The notes beneath the pieces were generated by a model, which saw only the letters and a program-made list of their open reading frames with translations, was not told the origin of the DNA and ran no database searches. A DNA stretch of 64,000 nucleotides, taken from NCBI GenBank assembly GCA_963677415.2, contig CAXXFJ010000002.1, positions 1 to 64,000 of the forward strand, given 5' to 3'. Below, piece by piece: positions 8,238-16,936 of the stretch. Every line of letters starts with the position of its first letter. The first letter of the stretch is position 1. The translations under genes were made by a program, and so were the position numbers. The stretch comes from JAQUTK01 sp963677415. Lineage in GTDB: Bacteria; Bacteroidota; Bacteroidia; Bacteroidales; JAQUTK01.

Positions 8238-10163
8238 TTACGCATCGTTTATCTCATTGCACAGATATTTGTCCAATAAAAGAGGAACTCTATTGGACAA
8301 CAGAGGTTTTATAATAAATTCGTCAAACGCGTCGCTATATTGCTCCGTATCAATCGAAATTGCAGAAAGCGCAATGACCGGCAGTGAAGGTTTCTCTTCT
8401 TTGATCAGTTTGGCGGCAGTATATCCATCCATGACGGGCATCTTGATATCCATCAATACAAGATTAATATCTAGATTGGACTTACATTTTTCCAAAGCTT
8501 CCAATCCTGTGATAGCTGTCAGGATTTTGAAGTTATAACTTTTAAAGAGTTCTTTGAGATACTTTCGGGCATCATCATCATCATCGGCAATGAGCAGTGT
8601 TACTTTTTCAGGCAACAGACAAGTGATCGGCTCAGACTCGGCAGAGTCATCCTGCTTTACGACCTGCAGTTGGGGATTATAAGGAAGTGTAAAATAAAAA
8701 GTGGAGCCCTCTCCTATTTCCGAATCAACCCAGATCTTTCCACCAAGCATCTCAATATATGCTTTTGAAATGGTAAGACCAAGTCCCGACCCCTCAATGC
8801 CATTGGAAAGCTGAGTGTCCACCTGCTGAAACCGATCAAAAACGACAGTGAGTTTGTCTGAAGGAATTCCTCTGCCCGTATCTTTCACATAAAATTCCAT
8901 CATCTTATCTTTGATGATATAACCAATAGATATAGATCCTTTAGTTGTAAATTTAATAGCATTCTTTATAAGATTGGTCAACACAGCATACAATTTCTCA
9001 CGATCAGTATTGATAATGGAAAGGTCTGACTCAAGCGGACATACGCTATTCAATTCAAGACCTTTCTGCTTCGCTTCCAGTTTGAAGAAGCTTTGAATAA
9101 TCCGTATCTGATCATTAATATTTGAATCTGAAAGATTTATTTGCATCTGTCCTGACTCAACTTTGGATATATTGATCAGGTCGTTAATAATATTGAGCAT
9201 ACGATGGCCGCTTTCCTCGATAATTGTAACGTATTCGACCTTTTCTTCGAGTGACAAATTTGGCTCTTTCAACAGATCTGCAAAACCAAGAATCCCATTC
9301 ATCGGTGTGCGAATCTCATGACTCATATTTGCAAGGAAAGCAGCTTTGAGCCTTTCACTCTCTTCAGCTTTATCTTTTGCTTTCTCCAGAGCTTTTTGTA
9401 ACTCTTTCATAGCAGTGATATCTTCTTTGACGGCCAGATAATTGGTCACTTCTCCTTGCTCATTTTTTATCGGAGCTATCACAGCAGCTTCCCAATATAG
9501 TTCCCCGTTCTTCTTTTTGTTATGAAACTCTCCGGTCCATTTACTGCCTGAGCTGATGGTGTCCCACAAGTTTTTATAGTACGCTGTACTTTGTTCGCCG
9601 GACTTAAGCACCCTGGGGTTCTGTCCTAAAGCTTCTTCTTGTGTATATCCGGTTTCTTCAGTAAATCGGGGATTGACATATTCGATATTGCCATCCAGGT
9701 CAGTAATTACAATACTGGCAGGGCTTTGAGTTACCGCTTCTGAGAGCTTACGGATCTGAGTTTCCGAACGTTTAATCTCAGAGATATCAGAAAAGATTGT
9801 GACAAAACGACCTTTCTCAGGTGAAAACGTATAAACGAGATAGTCTTTTTCAAGTTCTTTTGAATGCAACTCAATTGATTGCGGCCCCCCTCCGTTGGCT
9901 ACTTCATTGCACAGAGTAAGCTGAGAATGAAGAGAATCCTCTGTATCAGGTAATATCTCCGTCACGGCATGCCCAAGTAGATTATTAAAATGAAGACCGG
10001 TAAGCTTTTCAAAAGCCGGATTCATCTCCAGACATCGAAAAGCTACAGGTTGATTATCTGCATCGTATATCATTTCAAAAAGAGCAAACCCATTGGGCAT
10101 AAGCTCAAAAATCAGTCGAAGCTCGCGTTCACTTAGCTGACTTACTGCATTCAAATCTTTCAT
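8238..10163 (-). CDS. PAS-containing hybrid histidine kinase/response regulator
   Basis: 641 residues, no membrane segment and no signal peptide, so a soluble sensor. Domain order: PAS-like domain 1 (about 12-135), PAS/PAC domain 2 (about 136-255, ending LAVKEDIT), a short coiled coil (255-272), HisKA with phospho-accepting His282 (FLANMSHEIRTPMNG), HATPase (N box NLIKNAIKF near 397-405, G boxes DTGRGIP and GSGLGLT), and a C-terminal receiver (521-635) with acidic DDDD 527-530, phospho-Asp572 (LVLMDIKMPVMDG) and Lys619. The signal is unknown; two PAS domains suggest a small ligand or redox cue. No separate output regulator is adjacent. It converges on the fucosidase gene, but that gives no evidence of a functional link. 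Confidence 0.92.
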   Translation of the reverse strand: MKDLNAVSQLSERELRLIFELMPNGFALFEMIYDADNQPVAFRCLEMNPAFEKLTGLHFNNLLGHAVTEILPDTEDSLHSQLTLCNEVANGGGPQSIELHSKELEKDYLVYTFSPEKGRFVTIFSDISEIKRSETQIRKLSEAVTQSPASIVITDLDGNIEYVNPRFTEETGYTQEEALGQNPRVLKSGEQSTAYYKNLWDTISSGSKWTGEFHNKKKNGELYWEAAVIAPIKNEQGEVTNYLAVKEDITAMKELQKALEKAKDKAEESERLKAAFLANMSHEIRTPMNGILGFADLLKEPNLSLEEKVEYVTIIEESGHRMLNIINDLINISKVESGQMQINLSDSNINDQIRIIQSFFKLEAKQKGLELNSVCPLESDLSIINTDREKLYAVLTNLIKNAIKFTTKGSISIGYIIKDKMMEFYVKDTGRGIPSDKLTVVFDRFQQVDTQLSNGIEGSGLGLTISKAYIEMLGGKIWVDSEIGEGSTFYFTLPYNPQLQVVKQDDSAESEPITCLLPEKVTLLIADDDDDARKYLKELFKSYNFKILTAITGLEALEKCKSNLDINLVLMDIKMPVMDGYTAAKLIKEEKPSLPVIALSAISIDTEQYSDAFDEFIIKPLLSNRVPLLLDKYLCNEINDA

Positions 10164-10248
10164 TATCAGAGTCTATTATTGTGTTTATTCAATGTGGTTA
10201 TCACATTCTTCTTTCTACAAACAAAGTACTTGCCAACACTGTTTATTG

Positions 10249-10256
10249 CAAAAGTA
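10249..10256 (-). promoter_or_regulatory. Probable -7 box (TACTTTTG) of the hybrid kinase gene
   Basis: The minus strand reads TACTTTTG, an exact TAnnTTTG match, 86 nt before the ATG at 10163. Confidence 0.5.
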
Positions 10257-10286
10257 ACTATAATTTCTTATTTTTATAATCTTTTC

Positions 10287-10880
10287 TCAAAACTCTAATG
10301 TATTCATTATGTTTTCCATAGTAGATTGCTCCAACTGATAGCGCTCTGCATCCATGGAAAAAGTGATAAAATAAAGTGAAGCAGCTTCTTTCACAACAAT
10401 GTACTGAACCTGCCTTATCGTATTGCCAGGCATCGAATAGCCTGCTACCAACTTCACACAATCTTTACCATTCACCTTCTCTTTGGACTTAGCAATAAGT
10501 CGATAGTCTGCTGGCATCCCTTCTTTCATCTGATCTTCGGTCATCTGGCTGAAGACTTCATCAACACTTTGATTCGCACCGACCACTACCACATTGAGAT
10601 TTGTCAGGAAGTTGGCAACACGCTCCGGCTCTATCAAAATGACACTCACGTTGGGATTACTGTTCTCACCAATCGACCATGTTTGTGGATATGAAAGAGA
10701 GAAAGCCCCTGAACCATCCTTCGTAAACCGCACATATCCTTCAGGAACCGGCAGCGAGGCGACGAATGTTTTTGTTTCACCTTTCGTCTGTTTTTTAGAT
10801 GAATTAGTATTGCATGAAAGGAAAGATACTATTAATGGAAATGCAAAGAGGAACTGTATGAAATGTGATATTCTTCTCAT
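10287..10880 (-). CDS. Lipoprotein of the DcrB/PsbP-like fold
   Basis: 197 residues. The N-terminus MRRISHFIQFLFAFPLIVSFLSC ends in a lipobox-type Cys (residue 23) followed by NTNSS, so it should be a lipoprotein. After a polar linker, VRFTKDGSGAFSLSYPQTWSI resembles the start of the DcrB/MOG1/PsbP-like domain found in many bacterial lipoproteins (peptide that precedes a beta-sheet with Tyr-Pro-x-x-Trp). Function is unknown. It has its own promoter box (10923-10930) and is probably monocistronic. Confidence 0.6.
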   Translation of the reverse strand: MRRISHFIQFLFAFPLIVSFLSCNTNSSKKQTKGETKTFVASLPVPEGYVRFTKDGSGAFSLSYPQTWSIGENSNPNVSVILIEPERVANFLTNLNVVVVGANQSVDEVFSQMTEDQMKEGMPADYRLIAKSKEKVNGKDCVKLVAGYSMPGNTIRQVQYIVVKEAASLYFITFSMDAERYQLEQSTMENIMNTLEF

Positions 10881-10922
10881 GGTTCTTTTCAGTATTTAAT
10901 TGTCCAAAGCTCTGATCTTGAT

Positions 10923-10930
10923 CAAAGATA
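10923..10930 (-). promoter_or_regulatory. Probable -7 box (TATCTTTG) of the lipoprotein gene
   Basis: The minus strand reads TATCTTTG, an exact TAnnTTTG match, 43 nt before the ATG at 10880. Confidence 0.6.
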
Positions 10931-11551
10931 CATCAAATATTTTATTTATTAACTTGTAGGGCATACAAAAATTAAACTGCATATTAGCCCAATTATTTTG
11001 AAGGTTACACTTTGCATATGTAGGTCGACAATATTTGGTATAAGAAATGGATTTTTGAACTCCTTACATCTTAGTGTAGAAATACTAAAATCGGTGTTTT
11101 AGAACAATTTGGTCTTTTTGAATAAAGTGTATGATCCTTCCATATTTGGTATATAAAAACAAAAGATAGTCACTTTAGTGGATTTTTCATCTATTCTATA
11201 CTGCTGATAAGTAACGAGTTATGCTTTCACAAAATGCGTCCGTATGCATGACAAATTTCGTCCTGATGAAATGTTTATTGCATAGGCATCCGATGACAAA
11301 AACAACCTGATGAATTTGCAAAATCATTTAGACGAAATCCGGCTCCTTTCAGGTCGTCTTTTTCTAAGATTGGAGATCTATACAAATCGGTGATTTAGAA
11401 CAATGGGGATTCGTTACCTGCATCTCTTTCAAACAGAAAACATAGCACCACTTGTAGCAAATGATTGGAAGCCATCTGTTATTACTTTGTTTTATAAATC
11501 TGGAAGAGGAACAACCCTAGTGTTATTTAATTATAAATGCAGGTTAAAGAA

Positions 11552-11559
11552 TACTTTTG
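11552..11559 (+). promoter_or_regulatory. Probable -7 box (TACTTTTG) of the GntR/AlgI operon
   Basis: TACTTTTG matches TAnnTTTG and lies 79 nt before the GntR-type gene. Its position argues against the short ORF that overlaps it. Confidence 0.55.
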
Positions 11560-11637
11560 CCTTTGCATTACCAATATATCAAACTACTTTTGAGACATAA
11601 CAGTTCATAACGGTTAGCGAGTAATATCATTAATATC

Positions 11638-12651
11638 ATGAGTGAGGTCCCTTTTAGTATTGATAAACAATCGTCCGAGACAGTATATAATCAGTTCGCC
11701 GATTATATCAATTCTGCCATATTAAACAAATCCATCCCAGTAGGAAGCCAGCTTCCTTCTATAACCAATGCCAGCAGGGAATATCATATATCAAGAGATT
11801 CAGTACTGGCTGCATATCGGGTACTCATCAACAAAAGGATTATAGTCTCAAAGCCCGGTAAGGGGTATTTTGTAAATGCATTACGAACCATGGATACTTT
11901 GCGTATCTTTGTATTATTTGATGCGATGAACCAGTATAAAGAGACGTTGTACAAATCACTGCTCGCAAGTCTGGGTAGCAAGTATCAGATAGATATTGCT
12001 TTTCATTACTACAATCCTAAGTTGTTTGATCTGTTAATTACAAATGCAAAAGGAAAATATGACTACTATGTGCTGATGCCACATTTCAATTGCGATGTAT
12101 CAGCTTCACTGGATAAAATTTCGCCCGATCGGTTACTTTTGCTAGATGCCCTTCCTTATGGATACGATCGCCCCTGTGCTGCCGTATATCAGGATTTTGC
12201 ATCAGACTGCTATGAAGGTCTAAAGAAATTATATCCAAAACTAAAAAAGTACCGTGGCCTGCATATCGTGTACAATGACAATTTTCAGTATATCCCAAAC
12301 GATTTCTTTATCGGTAGTTTGAGGTTCTCAGAGGAGTTTCACCTCCCCGTATTTGTAGAGCGCAACTTTGATGTGAGTCTGATTGAACGCGATCATTGCT
12401 ACATGGCTATTTCGGAACGGGACATCGCATCTGTATTGAAAGTGATAGATCAAAACAATTGGATAGTGAGTGAGGATGTGGGTCTGATGAGTCTGGATGA
12501 TACGCCGATGAAAGAGGTGCTGATAGGTGGCATCACGACACTGACGACAGACTTTGAAGAAATGGGCAAGATCGCTGCCCATATGATTCGTAAACGGGAA
12601 ATAAAAAAAGTGGCTAATGTCTGGAGATTACTGGACAGAGGTTCCGTCTAA
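11638..12651 (+). CDS. GntR-family transcriptional regulator with LacI-like sensor domain
   Basis: 337 residues. Residues 10-78 form a GntR winged helix (YNQFADYINSAILNKSIPVGSQLPSITNASREYHISRDSVLAAYRVL is the typical start; KPGKGYFV closes the wing). The rest (about 85-330) has the periplasmic-binding/LacI sensor fold often fused to GntR domains in Bacteroidetes carbohydrate regulators, ending in a HMIRKREIKKVANVWRLLDRGSV tail. The effector may be a sugar. It sits 17 bp upstream of an MBOAT gene, so it probably regulates that cassette, itself, or both. Confidence 0.85.
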   Translation: MSEVPFSIDKQSSETVYNQFADYINSAILNKSIPVGSQLPSITNASREYHISRDSVLAAYRVLINKRIIVSKPGKGYFVNALRTMDTLRIFVLFDAMNQYKETLYKSLLASLGSKYQIDIAFHYYNPKLFDLLITNAKGKYDYYVLMPHFNCDVSASLDKISPDRLLLLDALPYGYDRPCAAVYQDFASDCYEGLKKLYPKLKKYRGLHIVYNDNFQYIPNDFFIGSLRFSEEFHLPVFVERNFDVSLIERDHCYMAISERDIASVLKVIDQNNWIVSEDVGLMSLDDTPMKEVLIGGITTLTTDFEEMGKIAAHMIRKREIKKVANVWRLLDRGSV

Positions 12652-12668
12652 TATATAATAAGAAGTAT

Positions 12669-14123
12669 ATGGTTTTTAGCAGTCATCTCTTTTTGTTTTG
12701 GTTTTTGCCTTTGGCAATTTGCCTCTATTACGCTGTGCATGGAAAGGCAAGACATGCCTTATTAACCTTGTTGAGTTACCTTTTTTATGGATGGACCAAT
12801 CCGTTGTTTGTGGTTCTGCTTTTGGTTTCTACCCTGATTGATTATTGTTGCGGACTAGTACTTATTGGTTATCCCAAGGTTAAAAAGGAGGATATCAAAG
12901 TGTTTCCCCGAGATGGAGTCCGTACCTCCAAACAGAAGTGGGCAGTAGCTGTCTCTGTGATTTCCAATCTTTCCTTGCTGGGCTTTTTTAAGTACTGTAA
13001 CTTTGGTATTGAAAACTGGAATTTCCTGATGGAATCGCTCATGTTATCCAACTCTTGGCTGTTGCCGTCACTGCATATCGTATTGCCTCTGGGAATCAGT
13101 TTTTACACATTTCAATCGATGAGTTATGCGATCGACGTCTATCGCGGGGATGCAAAGGGCATAACCTCTTTCATCGATTTCTCCTGCTATGTATCAATGT
13201 ATCCACAGTTGGTGGCCGGACCAATTGTTCGTTTTCAAGAGGTTGCTGATCAACTGGTATTCCGCACCTACACGTGGGAGAAATTTGCGCGAGGCATTGC
13301 TTTCTTTGTGATGGGGATGGGACAAAAGATCTTGTTGGCAAACCCGTGTGGTAAGCTGGCTGATCTTGCTTTTGACACCCCTGCCAGGATGATGATTGAC
13401 TCTTGGATAGGAGTTGTCTCCTACTCTTTTCAGATATTCTTCGACTTTTCCGGGTATTCAAATATGGCTATTGGCTTGGGGTTGATGCTGGGTTTTGTCT
13501 TTCCGAAGAACTTTGATTGCCCGTATAAATCGCTCTCAATTACCGAGTTTTGGCGAAGGTGGCACATCTCACTTTCTACCTGGCTAAGGGATTATCTTTA
13601 CATCCCACTGGGAGGAAATCGAAAGGGCACGGCGCGAACCTACATCAACTTGTTTCTGGTCATGTTTCTCGGAGGATTATGGCATGGTGCTGCCTGGACA
13701 TTTGTCATCTGGGGCACCATCCATGGGATAGTACTGGCTATCGAACGATACACAGGATTAAGGAAGCCTGAGGATATGCTAGTGAAATCACTGAGATGGG
13801 GATATACGTATCTTATAGTGCTACTTGCCTGGGTGTTCTTCCGATCAGCTTCGCTACCCGATGCTTTGAGCTATTTAGGAAGCATGTTTGGGACATCCAG
13901 CTACGGATTAAATGCACAACTGATATCAGGAATGATGTATACGCCGTATCATATCATCTGCTTGTTACTGACTGCATTGATTGTGGCACTGGCTCCTCCT
14001 GCCTGGACCTGGACGCGTGAGATTGGAACTGGCAAATGGATCGTAATCTCACTTGTATTTGTGGTAGCTGTGGCTGCACTGACTACTCAATCGTATAATC
14101 CGTTTATCTATTTTATATTCTGA
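12669..14123 (+). CDS. MBOAT-family O-acyltransferase, AlgI-like
   Basis: 484 residues, polytopic membrane protein. AlgI-type MBOAT proteins carry acyl groups (usually acetyl) across the inner membrane for modification of an exported polysaccharide. Family marks are PQLVAGPIVRF, FSGYSNMAIGLGLMLGF, the conserved WRRWHISLSTWLRDYLYIPLGG with His299, and the catalytic His339 in GGLWHGAAW. The stop overlaps the next start (TGATG at 14121-14125), showing translational coupling with the AlgJ-like gene. No alginate or cellulose synthase is present in the window, so the polymer that is modified is unknown. Confidence 0.92.
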   Translation: MVFSSHLFLFWFLPLAICLYYAVHGKARHALLTLLSYLFYGWTNPLFVVLLLVSTLIDYCCGLVLIGYPKVKKEDIKVFPRDGVRTSKQKWAVAVSVISNLSLLGFFKYCNFGIENWNFLMESLMLSNSWLLPSLHIVLPLGISFYTFQSMSYAIDVYRGDAKGITSFIDFSCYVSMYPQLVAGPIVRFQEVADQLVFRTYTWEKFARGIAFFVMGMGQKILLANPCGKLADLAFDTPARMMIDSWIGVVSYSFQIFFDFSGYSNMAIGLGLMLGFVFPKNFDCPYKSLSITEFWRRWHISLSTWLRDYLYIPLGGNRKGTARTYINLFLVMFLGGLWHGAAWTFVIWGTIHGIVLAIERYTGLRKPEDMLVKSLRWGYTYLIVLLAWVFFRSASLPDALSYLGSMFGTSSYGLNAQLISGMMYTPYHIICLLLTALIVALAPPAWTWTREIGTGKWIVISLVFVVAVAALTTQSYNPFIYFIF

Positions 14124-15739
14124 TGACGATGAAAGAAGGAAAGAAAGTAACACTGAGCAGAGAGATTGAAGCTCGCGAAGAGATCGAACGGACTTCTATC
14201 AGTCACAAAGACGCCAAATGGGCAAGCATCGTGTTTGTTGCGATTCTGATTCTTGTTCCGTTGGTGCAAGTAGGGTTGGATTATTTGCAAGGTAAACGGA
14301 CAATATTACCTTTTACAGCTTCTGAATCTATGACTGAGAAGCCTTTGATACAGCGTGTCTTTTCATATAATAAAGCAGTGATTGGATGGAAAAGTGATTG
14401 GGAAAAGCAACTGGAAGAAGAGTCCTTTTTACGTGATATCTTCCCTGCTCCTTTCCAATGGTCTCTGACTGCTTTGATGGGCACGGGAAATGAGAAGGCA
14501 ATCATGGGTAAAGAAGGATGGCTGTATTATGCACCGGATATTATATACCTGACGGGCAAAAGGATTGACATGTCATCTATAGAATGTATTGCGGACTTTG
14601 CCGCACAGTTGAAACAACGAAACATCGAACTGGTGCTGATGCCGGTACCGCTAAAGCCTATGATCTACCCGGAGTATCTGACCGGACGATTGGATGCTTC
14701 AGCCTCTGTTATGAATAATAGTACATACCAGCTATGGAGAGATCGTTTGAGTGACAAAGGGATTCGTATATTGGACGTGACTCAGACTTTACATAACATG
14801 AAGATAGCGGGAATGTTTGCATTCCTAAAAACGGATACACACTGGTCGCCAGAGGCCATGGAACGTGTTGCCGGTGAACTAGCGCGGTATCTCTCTTCAG
14901 AAGGACTTGCGGATGAAAATACAACAGTCTTGACGCGGGATACTATGACGCAGCAACAGTATGGTGATATTTATACCATGTTGAAGATGCCTTACTCCGT
15001 AGCTGCTATATCAGAAGAGAGTGCTCTTCTTCATCCGGTATTGACTGAATCAGGAGAGTACTGGCAACCTTCACGAGAATCTTCGGTACTCTTCATGGGT
15101 GATAGTTTCAGCAACATTTATTCGCTCGAAGGTATGGGATGGGGTAACTCCGGCGGCTTTTCCGAACAGCTCTCCTACTATCTTCAACAACCGGTAGATG
15201 CAATCCGCAGAAATGATGAGGGTAGTATCGCGACACGATTGATGCTCCAGAAGGAACTGCTCAAAGGAAGAGATCGCCTGGCAGGTAAACGTGTTGTCGT
15301 CTGGGAGTTTGCCATGCGCGAACTGACTTCCGGTAACTGGAAGCCACTGGATCTTACTCTGGGAGAAGCACTCCCTACTAACTTCCTGACATTGGCTGCA
15401 GGAGATTCAATGACTGTAACTGCTACTATCGCAGATCGTTCGGCTTCTCCACATCCGGATAAAGTAACGTATGCGGATCATGTATTTGCGTTGCATCTGA
15501 CCGATCTGCAACAATTGGACGGAAGTGAGATTGGACAAGATGCTGTGGTGTATATGTTGGGGATGAAGGGGCGCAAACTGACTCCTGCATCTTATCTGAG
15601 AGTGGGCGAACGGGTAACACTGCAACTCTCAAACTGGCAACTTGCAGAGCCTGAAATGGGTGCGCTAAACAGGAATGAATTGAATGATATGAGTCTGCAA
15701 CTCGAAGAACCTTTATGGGGTAAACTAACAACGAAATAA
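14123..15739 (+). CDS. AlgJ/AlgX-like SGNH acetyltransferase, membrane-anchored
   Basis: 538 residues. A cytoplasmic stretch of about 32 residues with a Glu/Arg-rich helix precedes one transmembrane segment (residues 35-55, SIVFVAILILVPLVQVGL), so the catalytic part faces the periplasm. The AlgJ/AlgX signature is present: KEGWLYYAPD, ELVLMPVPLKPMIYPEYL, the Asp238-x-His240 pair in TDTHWSPEA and the nucleophile Ser328 in LFMGDSFSNIY. The family transfers acetyl groups delivered by AlgI onto polymer hydroxyls. The C-terminal 120 residues look like an added beta domain, possibly for polymer binding. It overlaps the MBOAT gene by one base. Confidence 0.85.
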   Translation: MTMKEGKKVTLSREIEAREEIERTSISHKDAKWASIVFVAILILVPLVQVGLDYLQGKRTILPFTASESMTEKPLIQRVFSYNKAVIGWKSDWEKQLEEESFLRDIFPAPFQWSLTALMGTGNEKAIMGKEGWLYYAPDIIYLTGKRIDMSSIECIADFAAQLKQRNIELVLMPVPLKPMIYPEYLTGRLDASASVMNNSTYQLWRDRLSDKGIRILDVTQTLHNMKIAGMFAFLKTDTHWSPEAMERVAGELARYLSSEGLADENTTVLTRDTMTQQQYGDIYTMLKMPYSVAAISEESALLHPVLTESGEYWQPSRESSVLFMGDSFSNIYSLEGMGWGNSGGFSEQLSYYLQQPVDAIRRNDEGSIATRLMLQKELLKGRDRLAGKRVVVWEFAMRELTSGNWKPLDLTLGEALPTNFLTLAAGDSMTVTATIADRSASPHPDKVTYADHVFALHLTDLQQLDGSEIGQDAVVYMLGMKGRKLTPASYLRVGERVTLQLSNWQLAEPEMGALNRNELNDMSLQLEEPLWGKLTTK

Positions 15740-15749
15740 TACAAGACCT

Positions 15750-16751
15750 ATGAATAGAATGAAAGTGTTGACTATTGCCGGTTTTCTTGGATCATGTCTG
15801 GTATCATCATATGCACAAGACCAGGCTGCATTCCAGAAAGCATGTGCTACAGGTGCGAGCTCCTCTGAGATCGCAGTAAATGGCAAGGATAACTGGTGCT
15901 TCCTAAAAAGTGAATTGCGACATCTCTCAGTCGGTGATTTCTGGAGTGAGCAATCTGCAAAGACAGCTCAAGCCACTGATCCTAAAGCAAAAGATCCACT
16001 GAAAGCCATACTCGCCTATAAAGCGCTGTTGGATAAAGAGAATATTCAACTTATTGTGATGCCTGTGCCTCCAAAAGCGGTAATCTATCCCGACAAACTG
16101 GCTGGTGTATCACTTCCTGTGAAGCGCTATGATGTTTCTTTGCAGAAGTTTTATCAGGAGCTGCGCAAAGAAGGTGTGCACGTGCTGGATCTGACTGATG
16201 CTCTACTGAAAGCCCGAAACAGTAACAGCGAACCTCTCTATTGTCTGGGCGATTCACACTTCTCAGGGGAAGGTTGTAAAGTGGTCGCTGAAGTGCTGGC
16301 TACCGAACTGAAAAAGGACAGCAAACTGCAGGGAAAAAATAAATATAGTGTAACAAAAGATAAGATCAGCTTTAAGGGTGACTTGTATAAAATGGCTAAA
16401 GGAATGCCATCCTCAGAAGAGCGAACTGTCTATTATGTGAAGGGTGAGGTGAAAGATGCAGCGAGTCCGGTACTTCTTTTTGGCGACAGTCACACCTTGG
16501 TCTTTGATACCGGAGGTGATCTTTATGCTTCTCAGGCAGGACTGGCATCACAGTTGGCAGCTGCTTTAGGTATGCCGGTGGATGTCATCGGAGTAAGAGG
16601 TTCGGGGGCAACTCCTTCTCGGATTAATATTTATCGCCGCAGTAAACAGGAGAAGGATTTCTTGAAAAAGAAGAAAGTTTTTGTTTGGTGCTTTGCTGCA
16701 CGCGAGTTTACGGAAGCGACGTCATGGAGCTCAGAAGTGCCACTTAAATAG
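15750..16751 (+). CDS. Second AlgJ/AlgX-like SGNH protein, secreted
   Basis: 333 residues with a signal peptide (cleavage near SSYAQD, residues 19-23) and no further membrane segment, so periplasmic. It parallels the preceding protein: GKDNWCFLKSELRHLS, IQLIVMPVPPKAVIYPDKL, the Asp168-x-His170 pair in LGDSHFSGEG and the nucleophile Ser247 in LLFGDSHTLVFD. It ends soon after the SGNH core. Ten bp separate it from the gene before, so the three genes form one transcript. Two SGNH partners for one MBOAT recall the AlgJ/AlgX pair, in which the soluble one does the final transfer. Confidence 0.85.
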   Translation: MNRMKVLTIAGFLGSCLVSSYAQDQAAFQKACATGASSSEIAVNGKDNWCFLKSELRHLSVGDFWSEQSAKTAQATDPKAKDPLKAILAYKALLDKENIQLIVMPVPPKAVIYPDKLAGVSLPVKRYDVSLQKFYQELRKEGVHVLDLTDALLKARNSNSEPLYCLGDSHFSGEGCKVVAEVLATELKKDSKLQGKNKYSVTKDKISFKGDLYKMAKGMPSSEERTVYYVKGEVKDAASPVLLFGDSHTLVFDTGGDLYASQAGLASQLAAALGMPVDVIGVRGSGATPSRINIYRRSKQEKDFLKKKKVFVWCFAAREFTEATSWSSEVPLK

Positions 16752-16927
16752 ACAATAGTAATACTTTAAATAAAGATTATGAGCGCATATTAGTAATCCT
16801 TGATGGGAAGACGTACACCCTACAACTTTTCAATGCCAAAGATCATCCGGAACTTGAGAATGAATACACTGCAGATGATCTGCCGGTTTCTGATCTGCCT
16901 GTCTATTACAACTCCACACTAAACTAA
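16748..16927 (+). pseudogene. Short coding remnant after the AlgJ-like gene
   Basis: A 59-codon frame that reads RILVILDGKTYTLQLFNAK and ends ...DLPVYYNSTLN stop. It has protein-like composition but no ATG in frame, and the only upstream codons run into a stop at 16745. It looks like the tail of a gene that has lost its start. Family not recognised. Confidence 0.35.
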
Positions 16928-16936
16928 GAATAAGCA

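Larger units (their letters stand above)
10881..11637. other. Long intergenic region with a 21-bp direct repeat
   Basis: 757 bp between divergent genes. It has a minus promoter box at 10923-10930 and a plus box at 11552-11559. A near-identical stretch (AAATCGGTG, T or A, TTTAGAACAAT) occurs at 11087-11108 and 11384-11404, about 296 bp apart. No convincing gene: the 65-codon frame at 11403-11600 contains the downstream promoter. Confidence 0.5.

Noticed and set aside
11403..11600. 65-codon ORF upstream of the GntR gene
   Set aside because: It contains the likely GntR promoter (11552-11559), has no clear ribosome site and no protein-like motifs.
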